Shown here piece after piece: positions 1 to 5,870 of a DNA stretch of 8,425 nucleotides. The DNA comes from Parachlamydiales bacterium (GTDB lineage: Bacteria > Chlamydiota > Chlamydiia > Chlamydiales > Rhabdochlamydiaceae). How positions within the stretch are numbered: the stretch's first letter is position 1; each line of letters begins with the position of its first letter. A program made the translations under genes and the position numbers. The stretch covers positions 1 to 8,425 of the forward strand of contig JAGVJV010000248.1 in assembly GCA_020050965.1 (NCBI GenBank), in the 5' to 3' direction. The notes below the pieces were generated by a model. It ran no database searches, was not told where the DNA came from, and saw nothing but the letters and a program-made list of their open reading frames with translations.

Positions 1-306
1 ATCGAGTTCAAATTTCTTAAGCTGCTGTATTCCGACCAGAATCGAGGAATCTTTCTTGCGGCGGACTGCAACTAGAGGATCCTCTTCCATTGAGATCACT
101 TCCTTGACCGCATGGCAAATGAAATCGGATGGGGGTGAGAATTTTGAAAAAACCTCTTCTGTTGCAAATAGCGTGAATTTAGGGGGATGCGCTCCCTCGA
201 AAGGGAAATCGATGAGCGCTTTCAGAAGCTCTTCTGCCGGAGTATCGCATCCTAAGAGATCGATTCCTATGCGCGGGCGATGAAGATCTTCACTCTGCTT
301 TCGCAT
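1..306 (-). CDS. plsX: PlsX, phosphate acyltransferase (N-terminal 102 codons; cut by window edge)
   Basis: PlsX converts acyl-ACP plus phosphate to acyl-phosphate, the donor PlsY uses to make lysophosphatidic acid; it is a soluble, membrane-associated enzyme of phospholipid synthesis. The visible frame starts MRKQSEDLHRPRIGIDLLGCD and is open to position 1. The IGIDLLGCDTP segment (residues 13-23) matches the family's N-terminal IAxDxMGGDxxP strand and loop. VISMEEDPLVAVRRKKDSS (about residues 71-89) matches the family's EVIxMxDxPxxAxRxKxxSS block. The usual MGGD reads LLGCD here, a mild deviation. The start is the only ATG in frame (304-306) and lies inside the end of rpmF, a 17-bp overlap. 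No good Shine-Dalgarno is visible, which suggests translational coupling. rpmF-plsX adjacency is widespread in bacteria and supports the call. The gene continues left of the window. Confidence 0.9.
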   Translation of the reverse strand, partial: MRKQSEDLHRPRIGIDLLGCDTPAEELLKALIDFPFEGAHPPKFTLFATEEVFSKFSPPSDFICHAVKEVISMEEDPLVAVRRKKDSSILVGIQQLKKFELD

Positions 307-472
307 TGATCACGGCGCGTCCTGAATAGTGTCCACAGTGCATGCAAAGTTTGTGCTGCAGACGTGTGCCGCCGCAGTTAGAACACTTGCTGACATTCAC
401 TGGCTTTTTTGCATGGTGGGCACGGCGTGAATTTTTTCGATTATTAGACGAACGATTACGTGGTACTGCCAT
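290..472 (-). CDS. rpmF: 50S ribosomal protein L32
   Basis: L32 is a small protein of the large ribosomal subunit. The 60-residue product begins MAVPRNRSSNNRKNSRRAHH, matching the family opening MAVPKxRxSxxRxxxRRxH. It carries a zinc-ribbon cysteine set at C30, C33, C43 and C46 (CSNC and CMHC), so it is the zinc-binding form. Length is typical for the family. The start is well fixed: a strong Shine-Dalgarno, AAAGGAGT on the minus strand (481-488), ends 8 nt before the ATG. The 3' end overlaps the plsX start by 17 bp. Upstream, a palindromic element separates it from the DUF177 gene, its usual operon partner. A candidate promoter at 503-532 may therefore drive rpmF-plsX independently. Confidence 0.97.
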   Translation of the reverse strand: MAVPRNRSSNNRKNSRRAHHAKKPVNVSKCSNCGGTRLQHKLCMHCGHYSGRAVINAKAE

Positions 473-502
473 TTGAAATGACTCCTTTAAGGTATAGGGT
501 AA

Positions 503-532
503 ATGATAGATGATATCGGGATTTTTTTACAA
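503..532 (-). promoter_or_regulatory. Candidate sigma70-type promoter for rpmF-plsX
   Basis: On the minus strand, TTGTAA (527-532, 4 of 6 to TTGACA) is followed after 18 bp by TATCAT (503-508, 5 of 6 to TATAAT). Initiation would fall about 25 nt upstream of the rpmF start codon, just before the Shine-Dalgarno. The -35 box sits 3 bp outside the foldback element ending at 536, so the promoter belongs to host sequence rather than to the element. This is pattern matching only. Confidence 0.35.
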
Positions 533-535
533 TAT

Positions 536-704
536 TGAACCTGTCCGAATAAAAGTTTCAGTAGATTTTCGGGTTCTTTTGAGTCTATTTTCAATTCAAA
601 TTCAGGGGGTCATATGAGGAGCTTGATATTACCTCCTGAATTTGAATTGAAAATAGGCCAAAATAATCCCGAAAATCGACGAAAATTTTATTCGGACAGG
701 TTCA
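536..704. repeat. 169-bp foldback palindrome, MITE-like element
   Basis: Two 83-nt arms (536-618 and 622-704) are inverted copies of each other around a 3-nt centre. The outer 19 nt (TGAACCTGTCCGAATAAAA) match perfectly. So do an internal 22-nt block (585-606 against 635-656) and a 9-nt ATTTTCGGG block. By hand I count about 11 mismatches and two single-base gaps over the arms. No reading frame or transposase lies inside. Terminal inverted repeats plus a full-length hairpin fit a miniature inverted-repeat transposable element, or a decayed one. I see no convincing target-site duplication in the flanks (AATAT on the left, GTTTA on the right). Neither outer edge is followed by a T run, so it is not a textbook intrinsic terminator, although the RNA hairpin would be very stable. 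The right end runs into the DUF177 gene and supplies its stop codon. Mobility and family are unproven. Confidence 0.8.
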
Positions 705-1149
705 GTTTAGAAAACGGGTGATAAGTTTCCCCAGCTGATTTCTTTAAATATTTATTTACCTCTTTTCGGTGAGGGCAATGTCCGTGGTGGCATTCGATGA
801 ACTGGGGGAGTTTGAGTAGGACCGCATCTCGAATTTCACTGGCAAAATCGTAAATAGAAGACCTGATTTCTGAAATTTCAACCGTTTGGGTAAAATCGTC
901 GATTTCTATAGGAGTTTCCACTATCTCATTGCAAATGGAGCAAGGAAGCTGGGCAATCGCTTTAATTTTAAGATCTAAAATTAGGTGATGATTAGCAAGG
1001 TAAGCTTGGCCTGAAACGGTCACTTTTTGAGCAAAGATCGGCTCATTTTCATTCTCTTGAAGAAAATCCGGGTCGACGATTTCATGAATCGTTTCGGTAT
1101 CATCATTTTTCAGACGATCAATGTAGATTTTGAATGGGCTGCTTTTCAT
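688..1149 (-). CDS. DUF177/YceD-family protein
   Basis: A 153-residue protein of the DUF177 (YceD) family, whose genes typically sit directly upstream of rpmF. In bacteria and plastids the family is linked to 23S rRNA or large-subunit accumulation; its biochemical role is not settled. It opens with MKSSPFKIYIDRLK. An inner CSIC pair (C70, C73) follows the strand IAQLPC, as in the family's LxLxCxRC motif, and a second Cys/His-rich patch at 120-127 (CHHGHCPH) could complete a metal site. The start ATG (1147-1149) lies inside lpxB, a 32-bp overlap without a clear Shine-Dalgarno, implying coupling. The natural C terminus seems to end near HPFSKL. The last residues, NLSE, and the TAA stop come from the terminal repeat of the adjacent palindromic element, so the tail has probably been replaced. 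Confidence 0.85.
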   Translation of the reverse strand: MKSSPFKIYIDRLKNDDTETIHEIVDPDFLQENENEPIFAQKVTVSGQAYLANHHLILDLKIKAIAQLPCSICNEIVETPIEIDDFTQTVEISEIRSSIYDFASEIRDAVLLKLPQFIECHHGHCPHRKEVNKYLKKSAGETYHPFSKLNLSE

Positions 1150-2257
1150 TTTTTAAAATATTAGCTATAGCTACTTCTGGTACATTCTTCTCTAGAATTT
1201 TACCGATTTCTGCACATTTTTCTCTACATTCTTTTAGCGCCTGTTCTGAGGAGAGGAGTCGCATCGCCTGTGTGTATAGACTCTCCTCGGTGAAATTGGG
1301 GCCGATGAGCTCTGGAAACACCTCTTTGCCGGCAATGATGTTGACGATGCAATAGAAGGGGAGGATGATTTTTAAAATATTTTTTACAATAAAGAGATCC
1401 ATTGGACCAACTCCATAGGTGACAATGGTCGGGACTTGATGGAGGGCCAGTTCGAGATTGTTAGTGCCCGATTTCGCAATCGCAAGTGTGCAGCTCTTCA
1501 TTAAAGCCCCATTTTGGTCACTGCTAAATAGTGTCGCTTGATCAAATTTTGCCTCAAGGCATAGTTGTTTTAAGATGGGGGTGAAAGAGGGCTCTGAGAC
1601 CGAAACAGCAAATTTTAAATCGGGAAATTCACTCGATAATTTTTTTGCTACCTGAAGTTGTAAAGGAAAATTGCGCAATATCTCTTTCTGACGGCTGCCA
1701 GGAAATAAAGCAATTAGCCTACCATCTGTCGTTATCGCTGGACCAGTATAAATATTTTGCACAAGGGGATGGCCCACATAATCCACTTGCAATTTCTGCT
1801 TGTCGAAAAGGGCGGCTTCAAAAGGAAAAATCACAAATAAGTGATCGAGTATTTTTTCCATTTTGGAGATCCGTTTCTTTCCCCATGCCCAAACAGAAGG
1901 GCAAATATAGTGGCAGATTTTCCCTTTAAAAGATCGTTTAGAAAGGCTTTTGGCCAACGCTAGGTTGAAGCCTGGGTAATCGATAAAGAAAGCAAGATCG
2001 GGCTGCTTCTTTAGCAAGAGATTGCGCAAGGAAAAAAAATAGCGCATGAGGCGAGGAAGGGCAAAAAAGACATCGATGAATCCCATCACTTGGAACTTTT
2101 CCATCTCGAGAATGCAATCGAGCCCTTCTGCGCGCATCTTGGGGCCGCCTACCCCAAAAAGATGGGCGTTTGGAAAAGTTTTCTTCAATTCGCGGACAAG
2201 TTTATACCCATGCAGATCGCCGCTTGTCTCACCCGCAAAAATAAAAATCGAATGCAT
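1118..2257 (-). CDS. lpxB: Lipid-A-disaccharide synthase
   Basis: LpxB is a GT19 glycosyltransferase on the cytoplasmic face of the inner membrane. It joins UDP-2,3-diacylglucosamine to lipid X to form the lipid A disaccharide. The 379-residue product has the family signatures in order: AGETSGDLHG (8-17), GVGGPKM (35-41), MGFIDV (58-63), FIDYPGFN (91-98), the PSVWAWGKKR block (120-129), VDYVGHPL (158-165), LFPGSRQKEI (184-193) and KSGTNNLEL in the C-terminal half. Length is close to the usual 380 or so residues. As I recall, LpxB of Chlamydiaceae is much longer (about 600 residues); no such extension is present here. The ATG shares one base with the stop of the upstream hydrolase (TGATG), and the 3' end overlaps the DUF177 gene by 32 bp, so all three are probably on one transcript. 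Confidence 0.97.
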   Translation of the reverse strand: MHSIFIFAGETSGDLHGYKLVRELKKTFPNAHLFGVGGPKMRAEGLDCILEMEKFQVMGFIDVFFALPRLMRYFFSLRNLLLKKQPDLAFFIDYPGFNLALAKSLSKRSFKGKICHYICPSVWAWGKKRISKMEKILDHLFVIFPFEAALFDKQKLQVDYVGHPLVQNIYTGPAITTDGRLIALFPGSRQKEILRNFPLQLQVAKKLSSEFPDLKFAVSVSEPSFTPILKQLCLEAKFDQATLFSSDQNGALMKSCTLAIAKSGTNNLELALHQVPTIVTYGVGPMDLFIVKNILKIILPFYCIVNIIAGKEVFPELIGPNFTEESLYTQAMRLLSSEQALKECREKCAEIGKILEKNVPEVAIANILKNEKQPIQNLH

Positions 2258-2979
2258 CAGAGGGCTCCCAGTTGCTTCCCGAGCCAGAGGGCCCCGTCAT
2301 GGAAGATTTCTTTGGATGTTCCGTGCCCCATATGGCCGATTGAGGGTGAGATGATCATTTCGATAGGAGGAGATCGGACTCCCTTTTGAAAGGCTGCTTC
2401 TGTAAGAGATTGCACAAGAGAAAAACACCGATCTGTTCCCACGCGGATATCACGGTTTCCGATGTAAAAACGGATCTTCTCCTCGCACAGGGGGGCGATG
2501 AAATTTTCTAAATTGTATTCCTTTGCTGCAGAAAACTGAGTCATGGGTGCAAATCCGACGATCGCCCGAACTTCTGGCAATTTGGTGGCGAGCAAACAAG
2601 CGATCAGACCGCCGCGCGACAGACCCATCAAACCCAATTTTTCTGCATAGATGAGCCCACGATCAAGCAAGGCGTTATGTGCAAAAATCGCTTTTTCGAT
2701 AAAGGGGGCAAAGGGGTCTTTTCCCTCGCTAAATTCTCGCGCCCAGGTATCGATGGCTTCCAAAGGATTTAAGTTGGGGCCGTGGGCAGGAAGATCCATT
2801 GAAAAGACGCGCAGCCCCTTTTCGGCAAGAAAGACGGCCGGTTGGTTAAACGGATCGAGCCCGAGAGAGTCCTGTCCTGAAATGGAAAAATAAAAAACCG
2901 CAGGCAACCGCCCCTTTTCCAGTGAAGGGCCAATGTGAGCGACCTCAATGCTATTTGTCAGTTGGATGATATCGATCAT
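2257..2979 (-). CDS. Alpha/beta hydrolase, substrate unknown
   Basis: A 240-residue protein with alpha/beta-hydrolase features. The nucleophile elbow is GLMGLSRGG, with Ser121. An early strand and turn, VFSMDLPAHGPN (58-69), resembles the D-x-x-G-H-G segment before the cap region. A candidate acidic residue, D177, lies in YIGNRDIRVG, and a candidate catalytic His is H216 (or H219) in SIGHMGHG near the C terminus. No signal peptide or membrane segment is evident, so it is probably cytoplasmic. Family membership is well supported, but I cannot assign a substrate; esterase, thioesterase or peptidase are all possible. Its start overlaps the pcnB stop (ATGA, 4 bp) and its stop touches lpxB, so it is translationally embedded in this operon. 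It may serve lipid metabolism, but that rests on neighbourhood alone. Confidence 0.88.
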   Translation of the reverse strand: MIDIIQLTNSIEVAHIGPSLEKGRLPAVFYFSISGQDSLGLDPFNQPAVFLAEKGLRVFSMDLPAHGPNLNPLEAIDTWAREFSEGKDPFAPFIEKAIFAHNALLDRGLIYAEKLGLMGLSRGGLIACLLATKLPEVRAIVGFAPMTQFSAAKEYNLENFIAPLCEEKIRFYIGNRDIRVGTDRCFSLVQSLTEAAFQKGVRSPPIEMIISPSIGHMGHGTSKEIFHDGALWLGKQLGAL

Positions 2980-4226
2980 GATCTTCGGCTCCGCCGTCTT
3001 CTGCGCGGTTTGCGGACAGGCGGGGGCTCTTCACGAGGGATGCTCAAATAGGTTTCATTCCATTCATCGTAGATCTGTTTGAGCCCAGGCTCTAGACAAG
3101 CACGCAGATTTAAAAATTTAAGCGCATGGGGGAAGTCTGAATCTCTTGGTATCCTCTTCCTTAATCCCTTTTTTTTCTGAAGCGGGGTAAAACGGTATTG
3201 CCCCATCAAGATATTGTTTACGCTGATTCGCAGACGACGTGGAACGAGGAAAAAACCCTCATAGAGATCGGTAAGCAGCTGGCGAATGAGGTCTTGAACT
3301 TGCCCCAAATGGGGAATGTGATCCCGATCTAAGTACTGAGTGCGGAGCCGCTTTTCCAAAAGAGGGTAGCAGATTGAGCTGAGCAGCACCGATCGATCCA
3401 AATTTTCTATAGTAGGATCTAGGAAAACAGAATCGATTTCTTGAAGAAAATTATAGATGAGGTCGCTCTCTTTTTCTTTCTCAATGAAATTCGCCACTTC
3501 GGGGAGCAGATGATTCATCAGCCCATGGTGTGCAAGCAGCTCGATGAAAGGTTTTGCCGCGCCTGATTCAAGCATCCGAAGCATCTCTTCGACGATTCTG
3601 GCTGGTGAGCTTTTGATGATCTCCTCTCGACATTCGACAAGAGCAATATGGGCATCGGGGTCGACTTCAAAACCAAACCGCGCTTGAAATTTGAGCAAGC
3701 GGAGCATTCTCACAGGATCTTGCTTGAATCTGACAAATGGCTGACCGATTGTTCTCAAGTATTTCCTCTTAATATCTTCATAGCCCCCGACGTAGTCAAT
3801 GATCGTTTGATTCGAAGCGTCATAGAAGAGGCCGTTGATGGTAAAATCCCTGCGGAGCGCATCTTCTTCGGGGTATCCCCATTGATTGTCGCGCAAGATC
3901 AGCTCCTCCTTTTCAGGATCCCCAGCTCTAAAAGTGGAGACTTCGAGGATTTTTTTACCAAAGCGGACGTGGGCCAGGCGGAACCGTCGTCCGATCAAGA
4001 TACAGTTATTAAACAGTTTTTTGATCTCTTCGGGTTTGGCGGAGGTGGAAATATCATAGTCTTTTGGAGGGTGACCCAGCAGTAGATCGCGGACGCTTCC
4101 TCCCACCAGATAGGCGACATATCCGGCTGCTTTAAGTTTCTCTAATACATAGAGAGCGTGTACATCGACTTTCTGAATAGGAAGTTGATGCGTTTCGACT
4201 GGGATGACCTTTTGATCCATAAACAT
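2976..4226 (-). CDS. pcnB: Poly(A) polymerase I
   Basis: PcnB is a class II nucleotidyltransferase adding poly(A) tails to RNA 3' ends, which promotes decay. Counting from the ATG at 4226 (416 residues): LVGGSVRDLLLG (41-52) with the GG motif, KDYDIST (55-61) with catalytic D56 and D58, RRFRLAHVRFGKKILEVSTF (80-99) with the likely third acidic residue E95, and RRDFTINGLFYD (125-136). VRFKQDPVRMLRLLKFQARF (165-184) matches the PcnB form of the polymerase head-to-neck region. These blocks resemble E. coli PcnB more than CCA-adding enzymes. The C terminus ends in a strongly basic run (RKPRRRRRSRRS), a probable RNA-binding tail also seen in other PcnB proteins. Start choice is uncertain: ATG at 4226 or 4220, or a TTG at 4259 that instead coincides with a perfect -35 box. 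No clear Shine-Dalgarno is visible. It heads the lpxB operon. Confidence 0.93.
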   Translation of the reverse strand: MFMDQKVIPVETHQLPIQKVDVHALYVLEKLKAAGYVAYLVGGSVRDLLLGHPPKDYDISTSAKPEEIKKLFNNCILIGRRFRLAHVRFGKKILEVSTFRAGDPEKEELILRDNQWGYPEEDALRRDFTINGLFYDASNQTIIDYVGGYEDIKRKYLRTIGQPFVRFKQDPVRMLRLLKFQARFGFEVDPDAHIALVECREEIIKSSPARIVEEMLRMLESGAAKPFIELLAHHGLMNHLLPEVANFIEKEKESDLIYNFLQEIDSVFLDPTIENLDRSVLLSSICYPLLEKRLRTQYLDRDHIPHLGQVQDLIRQLLTDLYEGFFLVPRRLRISVNNILMGQYRFTPLQKKKGLRKRIPRDSDFPHALKFLNLRACLEPGLKQIYDEWNETYLSIPREEPPPVRKPRRRRRSRRS

Positions 4227-4230
4227 AAAA

Positions 4231-4259
4231 AAAATAGCTGGCTGCGCCCAAAATGTCAA
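4231..4259 (-). promoter_or_regulatory. Candidate promoter for the pcnB-lpxB operon
   Basis: On the minus strand a perfect TTGACA (4254-4259) is followed by a 17-bp spacer and TATTTT (4231-4236, 4 of 6 to TATAAT). Initiation would be expected around 4222-4226, at or within a few bases of the two possible pcnB ATG codons. If used, the mRNA would be leaderless or nearly so, consistent with the lack of a Shine-Dalgarno there. The same TTG could instead be read as an upstream start codon; promoter and extended start are mutually exclusive readings. Confidence 0.4.
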
Positions 4260-4306
4260 TCAAAGAGTCAATTGCAAAACTCAGGCGCCCAGAAAAATCT
4301 ATGATT

Positions 4307-4336
4307 TTGAGTCAAGTTGGCAAAATATCTTATAAG
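4307..4336 (+). promoter_or_regulatory. Candidate promoter for the tandem permease genes
   Basis: TTGAGT (4307-4312, 4 of 6 to TTGACA), an 18-bp spacer and TATAAG (4331-4336, 5 of 6 to TATAAT) face the permease genes. Initiation near 4343 would leave a leader of about 70 nt that contains the AGTTTGC repeats. A weaker alternative is TTGCAA (4361-4366) with AATAAA (4383-4388). Both are visual matches only; the upstream gene is divergent, so a promoter must lie somewhere in 4227-4415. Confidence 0.3.
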
Positions 4337-4340
4337 GTCG

Positions 4341-4385
4341 AGTTTGCTGGTTACCATAGTTTGCAATTGCCTCTTAGTTTGCAAT
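4341..4385 (+). repeat. Short direct repeats AGTTTGC(AAT), possible operator
   Basis: AGTTTGC occurs at 4341-4347, 4358-4364 and 4376-4382. The last two extend to the 11-mer TAGTTTGCAAT (4357-4367 and 4375-4385). The starts are 17 and 18 bp apart, less than two helical turns. An inverted, slightly altered copy, ATTGCAAAACT, lies at 4271-4281 nearer pcnB. Repeats with near-constant spacing in a divergent promoter region suggest regulator binding sites, but no known operator is recognised. Confidence 0.4.
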
Positions 4386-4415
4386 AAATTCTGATCATTT
4401 GCTAGAATCGCCAAA

Positions 4416-5870
4416 ATGACAAAAGGACTGTTTGCTAAGAAGAGTATTCAAGACATGCGAGAGGAAGCCTCTGAGAAGAAGGGTGGACTTGAGCGGTCGT
4501 TGACAGGTTTAAATTTAACTACAATGGGAATAGGCGCGATTGTAGGCGCTGGTGTGTTTGTCCTCCTGGGCCAAGCGGCTGTGCAAAATGCAGGGCCTAG
4601 TGTGGTTTTTTCATTTATTTTCGCAGCTATTATCTGCGCTTTTGCAGCGCTATGCTATGCTGAGTTCGCCTCTCTGATTCCTATTGCCGGCGGCCCTTAC
4701 TCTTATGCTTATGCGACTCTAGGTGAATTTGCCGCATGGACTATCGGTTGGTCACTCACTCTTGAATACCTCTTTTCTGCAGCGACTGTCTCGGTCGGCT
4801 GGTCAGGCTATCTCTCCAGTTTCTTAAACGACTTTGGCATTTATTTGCCGGCTAAGATCGCTAGTTCGCCTCTGTTATATGATATTAACAACGGCTGGGT
4901 AAAATCAGGAGCATTCTTCAACTTGCCTGCTGCGCTGATTATTGGATTTATTGGCGGTATGATCGCGCTCGGGATTAAGGCAGCAACTCGCTTTAACAAT
5001 ATCATCGTTGCGATCAAGCTCACGGTAATTGTCCTCTTTATTGCTATCGGAATCGCGTATATCAATACCGAAAATTGGGTTCCCTTTATCCCTGCAAACA
5101 CGGGTACATTTGGTGAGTTTGGGTTCAGTGGAATTCTACGTGGTGCTGGGGTCGTTTTTTTCGCCTACATTGGATTCGATGCCCTTTCGACACTCGCTCA
5201 AGAAGCGCGCGATCCTCAAAAAGACATGCCGATTGGAATGGTCGGATCGCTCGGAATTTCAGCGATTGTATATATCATCATGGCCTTGGTTCTAACAGGG
5301 ATTGTTAGCTATAAAGCTTTAGGCGGGCCTGCTTCCTTTAGCGTTGCACTCGATAGCTTAGGACCCAAGTTTATCTGGTTCCGTTACTTCGCTAAGTTTG
5401 GAATTTTAGCTGGACTTACCTCGGTGATTATGGTGATGCTCCTGGGACAAACTCGAGTATTCTATACCATGGCACATGACGGGCTTTTGCCAAAGGCTTT
5501 TGGAAGAGTCCATAAAAAGTTCCACACACCCTTCTTTAATACCATTTTCTTAACGGTAGTTGGGATGTTGATTTGCGGACTTTTCCCTGTAGGCATTCTC
5601 GGTCAGCTGGTTTCAATGGGCACACTGATGGCCTTTGCAATCGTCTGCTTCGGTGTATTAATCTTACGTTACAAGCAGCCAAGCTTGCACAGGCCTTTTA
5701 AAGTTCCTTTCTTCCCTTGGATCCCTCTGATCGGAACGCTCGCATGCATTTTGCAAATGATTGCTCTTCCGAGCGTCACCTGGATGCAGCTGATCATTTG
5801 GATCTTTATCGGATATGTGGTTTACTTCAGTTATGGAATTAGACATAGTCATATCAGAAAGAAAGGTTAA
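4416..5870 (+). CDS. APC-superfamily amino-acid permease, first copy
   Basis: A 484-residue inner-membrane transporter with about 12 hydrophobic helices, resembling the cationic-amino-acid-transporter (CAT/YfnA-like) branch of the APC superfamily. The helix 1 substrate-binding signature GIGAIVGAGVF (38-48) is intact. CYAEFASLIPIAGGPYSYAY (80-99) matches the helix 2-3 region, and FFAYIGFDALSTLAQEARDP (248-267) with QKDMPIG matches the helix 6 and following-loop motif. QTRVFYTMAHDGLLPKAFG (345-363) and the late LRYKQPSLHRPFKVP block (417-431) are also typical. Substrate cannot be read from sequence; the branch takes up neutral or cationic amino acids by proton symport. The ATG is supported by alignment with its downstream paralogue (KGLFxKKSIQD), although no good Shine-Dalgarno precedes it. 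It ends directly before the second permease, so the two are probably co-transcribed. Confidence 0.93.
   Translation: MTKGLFAKKSIQDMREEASEKKGGLERSLTGLNLTTMGIGAIVGAGVFVLLGQAAVQNAGPSVVFSFIFAAIICAFAALCYAEFASLIPIAGGPYSYAYATLGEFAAWTIGWSLTLEYLFSAATVSVGWSGYLSSFLNDFGIYLPAKIASSPLLYDINNGWVKSGAFFNLPAALIIGFIGGMIALGIKAATRFNNIIVAIKLTVIVLFIAIGIAYINTENWVPFIPANTGTFGEFGFSGILRGAGVVFFAYIGFDALSTLAQEARDPQKDMPIGMVGSLGISAIVYIIMALVLTGIVSYKALGGPASFSVALDSLGPKFIWFRYFAKFGILAGLTSVIMVMLLGQTRVFYTMAHDGLLPKAFGRVHKKFHTPFFNTIFLTVVGMLICGLFPVGILGQLVSMGTLMAFAIVCFGVLILRYKQPSLHRPFKVPFFPWIPLIGTLACILQMIALPSVTWMQLIIWIFIGYVVYFSYGIRHSHIRKKG

Noticed and set aside
56..283. Plus-strand open frame of 75 codons
   Set aside because: It lies antisense to the well-supported plsX frame and has no recognisable motif.
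536..704. Reading the palindrome as an intrinsic terminator
   Set aside because: The stem is far longer than usual and neither outer edge is followed by a run of T in the transcribed direction. It could still affect transcription, but the mobile-repeat reading explains more.
1134..1355. Plus-strand open frame opposite lpxB
   Set aside because: Shadow of the lpxB coding strand. The similar plus-strand frames at 1645-1929 and 2046-2389 are likewise antisense to lpxB and the hydrolase, with low-complexity composition.
3648..4085. 145-codon plus-strand frame opposite pcnB
   Set aside because: Long but fully antisense to conserved PcnB motifs, with no family resemblance; explained by codon bias of the opposite strand.
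4227..4259. Extended PcnB start at TTG 4259
   Set aside because: The extra 11 residues show no match to the family and their DNA contains a perfect -35 hexamer with correct spacing to a -10-like box.
4227..4415. Possible small RNA or riboswitch in the divergent intergenic region
   Set aside because: No conserved riboswitch core, strong hairpin with T run, or tRNA-like fold was seen; only promoter-like boxes and short repeats.
5029..5295. Alternative-frame ORFs inside the permease genes (also 6067-6342, 6499-6766, 6858-7300)
   Set aside because: They occur at the same relative places in both paralogues because the underlying genes are duplicates; none has a plausible product or start signal.
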